Origin: Azorhizobium caulinodans ORS 571
GTDB lineage: Bacteria > Pseudomonadota > Alphaproteobacteria > Rhizobiales > Xanthobacteraceae
Direction: 5' to 3'
NCBI RefSeq assembly: GCF_000010525.1
Contig: NC_009937.1
Coordinates: 4,469,501-4,533,500, forward strand
Length of the DNA: 64,000 nucleotides
Below are positions 1 to 8,301 of this stretch, in pieces. The translations under genes were made by a program, and so were the position numbers. The notes beneath the pieces are model-generated. The model made no database searches and was not told the origin of the DNA. It saw only the letters and a list, made by a program, of their open reading frames with translations. Numbering within the stretch: the stretch's first letter is position 1; each line of letters begins with the position of its first letter.

Positions 1-347
1 GCGATGGCCACGCGGTTCTGCACCTGCACCTGCGCGATGTCGAGATTGGTGCCGAGGTCGAACGTCACCGAGATGGTGAAGCGGCCGTCCGCGGAGGAGT
101 TGGAGGAGAGATAGAGCATCCCCTCCACGCCGTTGATCTGCTGTTCGATCGGCGCCACCACCGTGTCGGCCACCGTCTCGGCGCTGGCGCCGGGATACTG
201 GCCGCTCACGGTGATCACCGGCGGGGCGATGTCCGGATACTGCGCCACGGGGAGGCGCAGATAGGACACACCGCCCAGCAGCATCACCACGATGGAGATG
301 ACGAAGGCGAAGATCGGCCGGTCAATGAAGAAATGAGAGAAGCGCAT
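1..347 (-). CDS. RND multidrug efflux permease, N-terminal part (cut by window edge)
   Basis: This is the inner-membrane pump of a tripartite RND (AcrB/MexB-like) exporter. Only the first ~115 residues are inside the window. They show the family's opening pattern: a start reading MRFSHFFIDRPIFAFVIS, a first membrane helix, then SYLRLPVAQYPDIAPP and TVADTVVAPIEQQINGV, which belong to the first periplasmic porter segment. The ATG is 13 bp downstream of the adaptor gene's stop and follows a GGAG-type ribosome site, so the two genes are co-transcribed. The substrate cannot be told from this fragment. Confidence 0.93.
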   Translation of the reverse strand, partial: MRFSHFFIDRPIFAFVISIVVMLLGGVSYLRLPVAQYPDIAPPVITVSGQYPGASAETVADTVVAPIEQQINGVEGMLYLSSNSSADGRFTISVTFDLGTNLDIAQVQVQNRVAI

Positions 348-360
348 GGGGGATCGCTCC

Positions 361-1554
361 TCACTTCGCCGGGGCGGCGGCGTTACCGTTCTGGGCGCCG
401 GCGGGAGCCGGAGCAGCGGGCTTTTCTTCCTGCGGCGTCACCTTGACGCCCGGACGCACGCGCATCAGGCCGTTCACCACCACCACATCGTCCGCCGTGA
501 GGCCGGACTTCACCGCGCGGCGGCCGTCCACCACCGGGCCAAGCTCCACGAACTTCATGGCGATCGTGTTCTCGGGGCCGACCACATAGACGAACTTGCG
601 CACCTGCTCGGTGCCGATGGCGGTATCGGGAACGGTCAGTGCCTCATAGGGCTTGCTGGCGGCCACGCGGATGCGGGCGAACATGCCCGGCTTGAACAGG
701 CCGTCCGGATTGGCGAACACGGCACGGCCGCGGATGGTGCCGGTGGCGGTGTCCACCACGTTGTTCAGGAAGTCCATCTTGCCGTGATGGGCAAAGGTCT
801 TCTCGTCCAGCAGCTTGAGGTCCACCGGCGCGCCGTCGTTGGCGCCCGTGCCGCTGTTCTTGTAGCGCAGCAGCGAGCCTTCATCGAAGGTGAACTCGAA
901 GCGGATCGGATCCTGCGACACGATCACCGCGAGCAGGGTCGGCGTGCCGGCACTGGCGCCGATCACATAGTTGCCCACCGACACGCGCCGGTCGCCGATG
1001 CGGCCGGAGATGGGTGCAGTGAGCTGCGTGAACTCGAGATCGAGCTGGGCCGAGGCCACGGCAGCTTCCTGCGCCTGGAGCGTGGCGGCGGCGGTCCGCT
1101 CGGTCTGGGTGCGCTGGTCGAAGGTCTGCTTGGAGATGGCCGTCGAATTGCGGTCCTGGAGCAGCGTCTTGGCGCGCTCAAGGTCGGTCTGCGCATAATC
1201 GAGATTGGCCTGCGCCTGGGCGAGGTTCGCCTTCGCCTGATCGAGCGCGATCTTGAACGGGCGCTGGTCGAGCGTGAACAGCGGATCGCCCTTCTTCACC
1301 AGCTGGCCGTCGGTGAACTGGATCTCCGAGAGATAGCCGGACACGCGGGCGTGCACGTTCACCTCATCCATCGCCACGAAACGGCCGACATACTCATCAT
1401 AGTCGGTGATCGTCCTGGGCTGCGGCTTGGCGACCGTCACGGCCGGAGGCGGCGGCGGGCCACCCTGCTGCTGCTGCGGCTGGCCACAGGCGGCAAGCGA
1501 AAGAAGGGAGACTGCACCGAGAGCCTTGAGCGGAAGGCGGGGCAACACAAACAT
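361..1554 (-). CDS. RND efflux periplasmic adaptor (membrane fusion lipoprotein)
   Basis: The adaptor links the RND pump to an outer-membrane channel. The chosen ATG lies behind a GGAG ribosome site and gives 397 residues; longer upstream starts would add an unlikely Arg-rich leader before the signal peptide. The product begins with a lipoprotein signal ending LAAC (Cys ~23), then a Gln/Pro-rich linker, a lipoyl/barrel half motif (NVHARVSGYLSEI), a long Ala/Gln-rich alpha-helical hairpin, and beta-barrel segments (GRIGDRRVSVGNYV, PGMFARIRV). This is the HlyD/AcrA family order. It is the first gene of an operon with the permease. No regulator is adjacent in the window. Confidence 0.93.
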   Translation of the reverse strand: MFVLPRLPLKALGAVSLLSLAACGQPQQQQGGPPPPPAVTVAKPQPRTITDYDEYVGRFVAMDEVNVHARVSGYLSEIQFTDGQLVKKGDPLFTLDQRPFKIALDQAKANLAQAQANLDYAQTDLERAKTLLQDRNSTAISKQTFDQRTQTERTAAATLQAQEAAVASAQLDLEFTQLTAPISGRIGDRRVSVGNYVIGASAGTPTLLAVIVSQDPIRFEFTFDEGSLLRYKNSGTGANDGAPVDLKLLDEKTFAHHGKMDFLNNVVDTATGTIRGRAVFANPDGLFKPGMFARIRVAASKPYEALTVPDTAIGTEQVRKFVYVVGPENTIAMKFVELGPVVDGRRAVKSGLTADDVVVVNGLMRVRPGVKVTPQEEKPAAPAPAGAQNGNAAAPAK

Positions 1555-1707
1555 CAAGGGAGCTCCAACAGAGCGCCGCGAGGGGCGGTCAATTTCTCGG
1601 AACGACGCCTCCCGCAACTGACGAGCCATTCCTTCGGGAACGGTCGATAGCACAGCTTCCTGCAATGCAAAATGCCCCGCGGGCGCATCAGATGCGGAAC
1701 GCCGGTC

Positions 1708-3246
1708 TCAGGTGCGGCGGCGGCCGGCCAGGCCCAGCACGAAGCCCTTGCCCAGAAATGCCGCAACGGCAAGGAGATAGGCGAGGCCGCCGGCCAGAAC
1801 GACGGCGAGAAAGATCACTTCGTCGCGAGAGCCGGCCAAGCCTTCGGTGAGGCGGCCCATGCCCCACACACCCACCTCAAGCACCACGGCGAGCACGACG
1901 CCGCACAGCAAAAGCCGGACGAGATGGCCGAACAGGCGCTCGTCGCCGATGGGAAAGCCCCGCCGGCGGGCGAACCAGATCAGCAGCCCCACATTGATCC
2001 AGCCGCCGATGGCGGTGGCGAGGGCGAGGCCCACCTGCGCCAGCGGCCCCATGAGGGCGAACTTCAGCGCCACATTGAGGCCCACCGCCGTCAGCGAGGC
2101 GCGCATGGGGGTGGCCGTATCGCCGCGCGCATTGAAGGGCGAGACGAAGGCCCGCACCACCAGGAAGGCGATGAGGCCGACGCCATAGGCCTGCAGGGTC
2201 GCGGCCGCCTCTATCGCATCCCCGCGGGTAAAGGCGCCGCGCGCGAACAGGGCGCGCATGGTCAGATCGGGAATGAGAAGCGCCGCCACCACGAAGGGCA
2301 GGCCCAGCAGCACGGCGAGTTCCACGCAGCGGGCCTGCGCCCGCGCTGCCCCCTCCTCGTCACCGGCAGCAAGGCGGCGGGCCATCTCCGGCAGCAGCAC
2401 GGTACCGATGGCGATGGCCACGACGCCGATGGGCAACTGGTTGATGCGGTCAGCGTAATAGAGCGCCGACAGCGCGCCCGCCGGCAGGAAGGTGGCGATG
2501 ATCGTGTCCGCGAACAAGGCGATCTGCACGCCGGCCGAGCCGATGATGGCCGGGCCAAGGGCCTTGAGGAACTGCCGCGTGCCGGGATCGAGCCGGGGCG
2601 TTCCGAATCTCAGGCCGATGCCGCTGCGCTCCGCATCCCAGCCCACCAGCAGCATCTGGAGCACGCCGGAGACGAGCACGCCCCAGGCCGCCGCGTGTCC
2701 CACCGTCGGGAACAGCGCGCCGCCCAGCAGCGTGCCGATCATGCAGACATTGAGGAGAATGGGGGAGGCCGCCGCCATGGCGAAGCGCCCGGAGGCATTC
2801 AGGGCGCCGGAGATCAGCGTCGCCACCGAGATCAGCGCCAGATAGGGAAAGGTGATGCGCGTCAGCGTCACCGCCAGATCGAAGCGCTGCGGGTCCTCCG
2901 CGAGGCCCGGCGCCAGCAGGCCGACGAACTGCGGCGTGAAGCCCAGCACCAGCACCAGCAGCACGCCATGGACCATCGCCATGGCGGTCAGCACCTCATC
3001 GGCAAAGCCCCGGGCGGCGGGAATGCCGTCCTGTTCCTTCAGCTTGGCATACGTGGGCACGAAGGCGGCGTTGAAGGCGCCCTCGGCGAAGATGGCCCGG
3101 AAGTGATTCGGCAGCCGGAAGGCGACGAGAAAGGCATCCGCCACCGGCCCCGCGCCCAGCACCGCCGCCATCACCACGTCGCGGATGAAGCCCGCGAGGC
3201 GCGAGAGCAGCGTGAAGCCTCCGACCGAGAGGATGTTGCGGAACAT
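1708..3246 (-). CDS. murJ: Lipid II flippase MurJ (MviN)
   Basis: MurJ moves the peptidoglycan precursor lipid II across the inner membrane. The 512-residue product has the usual family length, about 14 hydrophobic helices, and the diagnostic N-terminal stretch SRLAGFIRDVVMAAVLGAG followed by LPNHFRAIFAEGAF. Arginines in those stretches match the positively charged cavity residues known to be essential in E. coli MurJ. The start agrees with homologues (MFRNILSVGG). The gene lies between the RND operon and coaBC on the same strand, with ~100 bp separating it from coaBC. Confidence 0.96.
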   Translation of the reverse strand: MFRNILSVGGFTLLSRLAGFIRDVVMAAVLGAGPVADAFLVAFRLPNHFRAIFAEGAFNAAFVPTYAKLKEQDGIPAARGFADEVLTAMAMVHGVLLVLVLGFTPQFVGLLAPGLAEDPQRFDLAVTLTRITFPYLALISVATLISGALNASGRFAMAAASPILLNVCMIGTLLGGALFPTVGHAAAWGVLVSGVLQMLLVGWDAERSGIGLRFGTPRLDPGTRQFLKALGPAIIGSAGVQIALFADTIIATFLPAGALSALYYADRINQLPIGVVAIAIGTVLLPEMARRLAAGDEEGAARAQARCVELAVLLGLPFVVAALLIPDLTMRALFARGAFTRGDAIEAAATLQAYGVGLIAFLVVRAFVSPFNARGDTATPMRASLTAVGLNVALKFALMGPLAQVGLALATAIGGWINVGLLIWFARRRGFPIGDERLFGHLVRLLLCGVVLAVVLEVGVWGMGRLTEGLAGSRDEVIFLAVVLAGGLAYLLAVAAFLGKGFVLGLAGRRRT

Positions 3247-3347
3247 GCGGGGGTCCTTGAAGGCGGCAGGCGCTGCGGCCGGCGGGCATCATCCCACCGG
3301 GAGGTTTCGGTGACCCTAAAGACACGTGAGGCGCAAATGCGGCACCG

Positions 3348-4550
3348 TCAGGCCAGCGCCCCGGCGATGCGGGCGACGAGGCGGCGGGCCACCTCCGCCT
3401 TGCTGGCGGAGGGCCAGTCCTCCACGCCCTCGCCGGTGACGAGATGCACCGTATTGGCATCCCCGCCCATGATGCCGGTGGCGGGCGAGACGTCATTGGC
3501 GACGATCCAGTCGCAGCCCTTGCGCAGGCGCTTGTCGCGGGCGTTCGGCACCACATTCTCCGTCTCGGCGGCAAAGCCCACCACGAGACGGGGCCGCAGG
3601 GTGGAATGGTGCGAGATGGTGGCAAGGATGTCCGGATTCTCGGTGAGCTGGAGATCGGGCGTGCCTTGCGGCCCCTTCTTGATCTTCTGGTCCGCCTCGC
3701 CGGCCACACGCCAGTCGGCCACCGCCGCGGCGAAGACGGCGGCATCCACCGGCAGATGCTCCTCCACCGCCGCCAGCATCTCCCGCGCCCGCTCCACATG
3801 GATGACGGTGACGCCGCGGGGATCGGGCACCTGCACCGGGCCGGAGACCAGCACCACCTCCGCCCCGGCCGCCGCCGCCGCCGCCGCGATGGCGTGGCCC
3901 TGCTTGCCGGAAGACCGGTTGGCGATATAGCGCACCGGATCGATGGGCTCGACCGTCGGCCCGGAGGTGACCAGGAGCCGCCGTCCCTTGAGCAGTTGCG
4001 GGTGGGTTTCGAAGCGCGCCTCGATGGCGGCGAGGATTTCCAGCGGCTCGGCCATCCGGCCCTCGCCGAACTCGCCCCGCTCGGCCATGGCGCCGGCATT
4101 GGGGCCGACGATGGCGGCGCCGTCTTCCTTCAGCAGCGCCAGATTGCGCCGGGTGGCCGGATGGCTCCACATGCGCGGGTTCATGGCCGGGGCGAACAGC
4201 ACCGGCTTGTCGGTGGCGAGCAGCGCGGTGGAAGCGAGATCATCCGCAAGGCCGTTGGCCGCCTTGGCCATGAGATCGGCGGTGGCGGGGGCAACCACCA
4301 CGAGATCGGCCTCCCGCGAGAGGCGGATATGGCCGATGTCGTGCTCGGCCGTGAGGTCGAACAGGTCCGTGAACACCCGCTCGCCGGTCAGTGCGCCGAC
4401 CGAAAGGGGCGTCACGAAATGCTGGGCGGCCGAGGTCATGATGGCGCGCACGCTGGCGCCGCGCTCCTTCAGGCGGCGGATCAGATCGAGGCACTTATAG
4501 GCGGCGATCCCGCCGCCGATGATCAGAAGGATGCGGCGATCGTGCAGCAT
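3348..4550 (-). CDS. coaBC: Bifunctional phosphopantothenoylcysteine decarboxylase / phosphopantothenate-cysteine ligase
   Basis: This enzyme carries out two consecutive steps of coenzyme A synthesis. The N-terminal CoaC flavoprotein half (about residues 1-190) shows GGGIAAYKCLDLIRRL, the catalytic-type His in GHIRL (residue 74, equivalent to E. coli His75) and PAMNPRMW. The C-terminal CoaB half shows DPVRYIANRSSGKQGHAIA and the KIKK segment. Length (400) is normal. The loop that in E. coli carries catalytic Cys158 (ACGD...GRM) reads AERGEFGEGRM here, with no Cys; see findings. Confidence 0.96.
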   Translation of the reverse strand: MLHDRRILLIIGGGIAAYKCLDLIRRLKERGASVRAIMTSAAQHFVTPLSVGALTGERVFTDLFDLTAEHDIGHIRLSREADLVVVAPATADLMAKAANGLADDLASTALLATDKPVLFAPAMNPRMWSHPATRRNLALLKEDGAAIVGPNAGAMAERGEFGEGRMAEPLEILAAIEARFETHPQLLKGRRLLVTSGPTVEPIDPVRYIANRSSGKQGHAIAAAAAAAGAEVVLVSGPVQVPDPRGVTVIHVERAREMLAAVEEHLPVDAAVFAAAVADWRVAGEADQKIKKGPQGTPDLQLTENPDILATISHHSTLRPRLVVGFAAETENVVPNARDKRLRKGCDWIVANDVSPATGIMGGDANTVHLVTGEGVEDWPSASKAEVARRLVARIAGALA

Positions 4551-4660
4551 GGCGGTCTCCCTCGCGGCGCCGGCCCGATGCGCACATCGGGCACAGGCAG
4601 TCCTCTACCGGAATTCGCGTTCAGGCGCACCCGGCGGCAAAGGGCTGGATCGCGCCGGGT

Positions 4661-5581
4661 TCAGAGGCGGGCGACGGCCACGCGGTTTCGCCCTTCCCCT
4701 TTGGCGCGGTAGAGCAAGGCATCCGCCGTCGCCAACAGGCCGTGGGAGGTCTGCGCCATGGGGCGTTCGCAGCACACGGCGCCGATGCTGGCCGTCACGT
4801 GACCACCGTCGGCCTTGGCATGGGGAATGCCCAGCCCCGCGATACCGGACCGCAGCCGCTCCGCCACGCTCGCCGCACCGGCAAGGTCGAGCCCGGGCAG
4901 GACGCAGGCGAACTCCTCGCCACCGAAGCGGGCGGCAAGGTCGCTCTCGCCCCGCATCAGCGACGCGATGACCGCCGCCACCTGCCGCAGGCAGTCGTCG
5001 CCGCTCAGGTGGCCGTAATGGTCGTTGAAGGCCTTGAAGTGATCGATGTCGATCAGGATCACGGACAGCGGCTTGCCCGAACGCGCATGCTGGGCCACGA
5101 GGCTCGCGAGCGCTTCGTCGAAGCGCCGGCGGTTGCTGATGCCGGTGAGCCCGTCCGTGATGCTGAGCTGGTAGATGCGCTCGTTCAGCGCCCGGCGCTC
5201 GGCCTCGTTGCGCCGGCGCTCGGTGATGTCGCGCACGATGGAACAGTTGAACAGCCGCCCGTCCACGGAAACCAGATTGGCCGTGACCTCGACGGGAACA
5301 TCGACGCCGTCCTTGGTCGTGTTCACCGTCTCCAGCGTGACGGAGCCGAGCCGTTCCAGTTCCGCCCAGTGCTCCCGCCAGCGGGCCTCGTCGAACAGGG
5401 GGTCCACGTCGCAGACCCGGCGCCCCTGGAACTCCTCCTCCGTATAGCCGAGGAGCCGCTGCGCCGCCTTGTTGACGCACACATAGCGGCCCTCGCGGTC
5501 GGCCCAGACGATCATGTCGGCGATGGCGTCTATAGAATAGAGCGCCAGTTTTGCGATCAGATCGGGCGGGGACGCGATCAT
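4661..5581 (-). CDS. PAS-GGDEF diguanylate cyclase
   Basis: The protein is predicted to make cyclic di-GMP. Residues ~10-125 form a PAS domain (MIVWADREGRYVCVNKAAQR, LLGYTEEEFQGR), followed by a PAC-like segment and a GGDEF domain with signature RFGGEEF and upstream SITDGLTGISNRRRFDE. No transmembrane helix is visible, so it is probably cytosolic. An allosteric I-site would need RxxD just before the signature. The sequence RGESDLAARFGGEEF has Arg one position too far away, so product inhibition through a canonical I-site is unlikely. The ligand of the PAS domain is unknown. Confidence 0.92.
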   Translation of the reverse strand: MIASPPDLIAKLALYSIDAIADMIVWADREGRYVCVNKAAQRLLGYTEEEFQGRRVCDVDPLFDEARWREHWAELERLGSVTLETVNTTKDGVDVPVEVTANLVSVDGRLFNCSIVRDITERRRNEAERRALNERIYQLSITDGLTGISNRRRFDEALASLVAQHARSGKPLSVILIDIDHFKAFNDHYGHLSGDDCLRQVAAVIASLMRGESDLAARFGGEEFACVLPGLDLAGAASVAERLRSGIAGLGIPHAKADGGHVTASIGAVCCERPMAQTSHGLLATADALLYRAKGEGRNRVAVARL

Positions 5582-6062
5582 GGCTCACTCATGAAGCAAC
5601 AGGGACGCGCCCGGCAACGTTGATGAGCGCCTGAAAACCAGTATTTTCGCCGGACCTGCTTGCGGGCTGCCCGGAATACCGTGACAGCCGATGCGCCGAA
5701 CTTCCGACATCTGAGGAGGAGGTAGCGAAAAGCCATAAGCCCCGCAATCGGGACAAGTACCAAGATGGCTTGAAACCGAGCGCCGCCCGCGTCGCAGGCC
5801 CGCGCGGCATTGTGGCGCGCCAACGCATGCGCACATCGGCGGATCGTCCCATCCTGGTGCGATCTGCGACGGCCCCTTCCCGCTCTGCCCTTTCAACCGG
5901 CCTCCATACTGGCGACGCGGGTGCCACGGCGAACTCAGGGTGCGAAGACCGCCGGACGAAATTTCAGGTAGAAGGATGCAGCATCGGAAGCTTCAGCGGT
6001 CGCGCGATTCGCGGGGCGCGCGAGGCCGCCCCTGCCGCCGAGATCCATCCGGAGCCCTGATC
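5582..6062. other. Non-coding stretch between divergent genes
   Basis: This 481-bp region separates the minus-strand GGDEF gene from the plus-strand deaminase and presumably holds both promoters. Short open frames cross it, but none has a convincing ribosome site, start and protein-like composition together. A GAGGAGGAGG run near 5718 resembles a ribosome site but no start codon follows at a suitable distance. I see no RNA gene or clear repeat. Confidence 0.5.
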
Positions 6063-7637
6063 GTGCGCCGCCGCATCGCGATTGCCGCCTTCGTCCTCAT
6101 CGCCGCCGCCCTCGTGGTGCGGCTTGCCTTCGTGACCCGCGACCTGCCGGCCACCCTCACCGCCGGACAGTTCGAGACGCTGCGCGCCGAGCTTCCCCGC
6201 ATGCGCGCCTTCCTCGCCCGCATGCCCAAGGGCGGCGACCTCCACACCCACCTGTCGGGCGCCGTCTATGCGGAGCGCTTCATCGGCGTTGCGGTGCGCG
6301 ACGGCCTGTGCCTGCGCCGCGCCGACTGGACGCTGCTGCCCCGCCCCGCCGGTGCGCCTGCCGATCACCCGTGCGGCACCGACCCCGCCCTCGTGCCGCT
6401 CGCCGAAGCGGTGGCGGGCGGCCGGGGCCAGACCACCTACGACCTGCTGGTGAATGCCCTTTCCACCCGCTGGTTCGTGCCCACGCTCGCCGTCCCTTCC
6501 GGCCACGACCAGTTCTTCGGCACTTTCGGCAAGTTCAATGCCGCCACCGGCGGCCCGGAATGGGACAGCACCGCCCGCGCCACCGCAGAGATGGTGGTGG
6601 ACCAGTTGCGCCAGTATGAGGCCGAGCAGGTCCAGTATGCGGAATTCATGGTCACGCTCTTCGAGGGTGAGGACCGCCGCCGGCTGGCGCAGGCGCTGCT
6701 GGCGAGCCCGGCGGCCGCCGGCGGCATCGACGGCCAGAGCGATCCCGTCCCTCTGCTGGAGGCGGTGAAGGGCGCCGGCCTTGCCGATCTCGTTTCGGCG
6801 CGCGCGGCCCAGCTCAAGGATCTCGTGGCCCGCATCGAAGCCCTGCGCGGCTGCGCGGGCGACCGGGGCAAGCCGGGCTGCACCGTCGCCTACCGCTTCA
6901 TCGCGCAGGTGAACCGCAACGCGCCGCCGGCCGAGGTCTTCGTCCAGACCGCCCATGCCGCGGCCCTTGTCCGGGCGGCACCCGGCATCGTGGCGGGCCT
7001 CAATTATGTGGGGCCGGAGGACTACCGCATTTCCCTTCGCGACTACCGCATGCACATGCGCTGGATCGGCGCCCTCGCCGGGCATGACGTGCCGGTGGCG
7101 CTCCATGCGGGCGAACTGTGGCTCGGCCTGGTGCCGCCGCCGGACCTCACCTTCCACATCCGCGAGGCGGTGGAGGTGGCCGGCGCCCGCCGCATCGGCC
7201 ACGGCACCGCCATCGCCTTCGAGCGCGACATGGACGGCCTCCTCGCCCAGATGCGCCGCAAGGATGTGGCGGTGGAGATCGCCCTCACCTCTTCCGACGT
7301 GATCCTCGGCGTGCGAGGCCCCGAGCATCCCATCCGCACCTATCTCTCCGCCGGCGTGCCGGTGGTGCTCTCAACCGACGATGCCGGCGTCTCGCGCATC
7401 GACCTCACGAACGAATATTTCCGCGCCGCCCGCGATCAGGGGCTCGGCTATGGGCAGCTGAAGGCCATGGCCCGGGCCGCCATAACCCATGCCTTCCTGC
7501 CGCTGGACGAGCGCCAGTGGCAGCTCGGCCGCCTCGACAGCGCGTTCCTCGCCTTCGAACGCAAGGTGGCGAGCGACCTGCCGCTCCCGACCAAGGCCCG
7601 GCTGGTGGCGCGGGCGATGCTGCCGGCGGGGTGGTGA
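6063..7637 (+). CDS. Membrane-anchored or exported adenosine-deaminase-like amidohydrolase
   Basis: This belongs to the adenosine/AMP deaminase superfamily of zinc hydrolases. The metal-binding His pair is in GGDLHTHLSGAVY (about residues 60-62). The catalytic HAGE is in VALHAGEL (~347), a further His is in RIGHGTA (~380), and the metal/base Asp pair is in LSTDDAGV (~438). I chose the GTG at 6063, behind GGAG, because it gives an N-terminal signal/anchor helix (RRRIAIAAFVLIAAALVVRL) and drops an unlikely Arg-rich leader; length is then 524 residues. The anchor and the ~170 extra residues relative to cytosolic adenosine deaminase suggest a periplasmic enzyme like the ADGF/CECR1 branch. The real substrate is not proven. 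Confidence 0.85.
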   Translation: MRRRIAIAAFVLIAAALVVRLAFVTRDLPATLTAGQFETLRAELPRMRAFLARMPKGGDLHTHLSGAVYAERFIGVAVRDGLCLRRADWTLLPRPAGAPADHPCGTDPALVPLAEAVAGGRGQTTYDLLVNALSTRWFVPTLAVPSGHDQFFGTFGKFNAATGGPEWDSTARATAEMVVDQLRQYEAEQVQYAEFMVTLFEGEDRRRLAQALLASPAAAGGIDGQSDPVPLLEAVKGAGLADLVSARAAQLKDLVARIEALRGCAGDRGKPGCTVAYRFIAQVNRNAPPAEVFVQTAHAAALVRAAPGIVAGLNYVGPEDYRISLRDYRMHMRWIGALAGHDVPVALHAGELWLGLVPPPDLTFHIREAVEVAGARRIGHGTAIAFERDMDGLLAQMRRKDVAVEIALTSSDVILGVRGPEHPIRTYLSAGVPVVLSTDDAGVSRIDLTNEYFRAARDQGLGYGQLKAMARAAITHAFLPLDERQWQLGRLDSAFLAFERKVASDLPLPTKARLVARAMLPAGW

Positions 7638-7669
7638 GGGACGGCGACGGCCTTCCACCGGATGTGCCA

Positions 7670-7702
7670 ATTGCGCAATGTAAGGACTTTCCTTACATTG
7701 CG
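7670..7702. promoter_or_regulatory. Palindromic operator of the toxin-antitoxin operon
   Basis: A perfect 13-bp inverted repeat (CGCAATGTAAGGA, 3-bp spacer, TCCTTACATTGCG) ends 16 bp before the antitoxin ATG. It overlaps a second, self-complementary 10-mer (ATTGCGCAAT) at its left edge, so the half-site ATTGCG occurs three times. Position and symmetry fit autoregulation by the AbrB-type antitoxin. This function is inferred, not shown. Confidence 0.7.
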
Positions 7703-7718
7703 TGAGCGAGGAGCAGCC

Positions 7719-7937
7719 ATGATCACCTCCCGGCTCACCACCAAGGCGCAGACCACCATTCCGCAGCCCGTACGCAACGCCTTGCAGCTCAAGGAAGGCG
7801 ATGAGATCGCCTATGCCATCGAAGGCGACCATGTGGTGATCCGCAAGGCGAAACCCACCCTGCCCACCGATGATCCCTTCGCCACTTTCTCCGAGTGGGA
7901 CGGAGAGGCGGATCGCAAGGCCTATGGCGGCCTTTGA
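7719..7937 (+). CDS. AbrB/MazE-type antitoxin
   Basis: This 72-residue protein starts with the swapped-hairpin AbrB DNA-binding fold: SRLTTKAQTTIPQPVRNALQ followed by LKEGDEIAYAIEGDHVVIRKA. The C-terminal tail (PFATFSEWDGEADRKAY) would be the toxin-binding arm. The ATG follows a GAGGAGC ribosome site. The gene overlaps the toxin gene by 14 bp, the usual antitoxin-first arrangement of type II modules, and sits directly behind a perfect palindrome. Confidence 0.9.
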   Translation: MITSRLTTKAQTTIPQPVRNALQLKEGDEIAYAIEGDHVVIRKAKPTLPTDDPFATFSEWDGEADRKAYGGL

Positions 7938-8262
7938 TCAGGGGGACATCGTCCGCGTCCCATTCCCCTACACGGACGGCAATACGCGCCAGCATCGGCC
8001 GGCGCTCGTGGTTAGCCGGGGCCCGGTGGCGGGTGGTCACCTGTTGTGGGTGCTCATGATCACCAGCGCGGAGAACAGGCCTTGGCCCGGCGATGTTCCA
8101 TTAGGCGATGCCTATGGGGCCTGCGGTCTGCCCGCACCATCCGTCGTCCGGACGGCCAAGATCGCAACCATCGAAGCGGCGAAGGCAGACCGGATCGGGC
8201 ACCTGCCGCCAGAGCTTCTGGCACAGACGCGACTGCGTATAGCGGAAACATTGTCCCCATAA
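7924..8262 (+). CDS. PemK/MazF-family endoribonuclease toxin
   Basis: The product (112 residues) has the PemK/MazF landmarks: GDIVRVPFPYTD at the N-terminus, RPALVVS, and LPAPSVVRTAKIATIEA leading to RIGHLP. Family members cut mRNA at short sequence motifs and are neutralised by the upstream antitoxin. The ATG lies inside the last codons of the antitoxin gene, so translation is coupled. The cleavage motif cannot be predicted from sequence alone. Confidence 0.9.
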   Translation: MAAFDQGDIVRVPFPYTDGNTRQHRPALVVSRGPVAGGHLLWVLMITSAENRPWPGDVPLGDAYGACGLPAPSVVRTAKIATIEAAKADRIGHLPPELLAQTRLRIAETLSP

Positions 8263-8301
8263 CGCTTTTGCGCTTTCCCAGAGACCCGGAAATGCTCCGG
8301 C

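Noticed and set aside
1672-3930. A 752-codon plus-strand open frame opposite murJ and coaBC.
   Set aside because: Its composition is that of a GC-rich shadow frame, while both minus-strand genes are well-known families.
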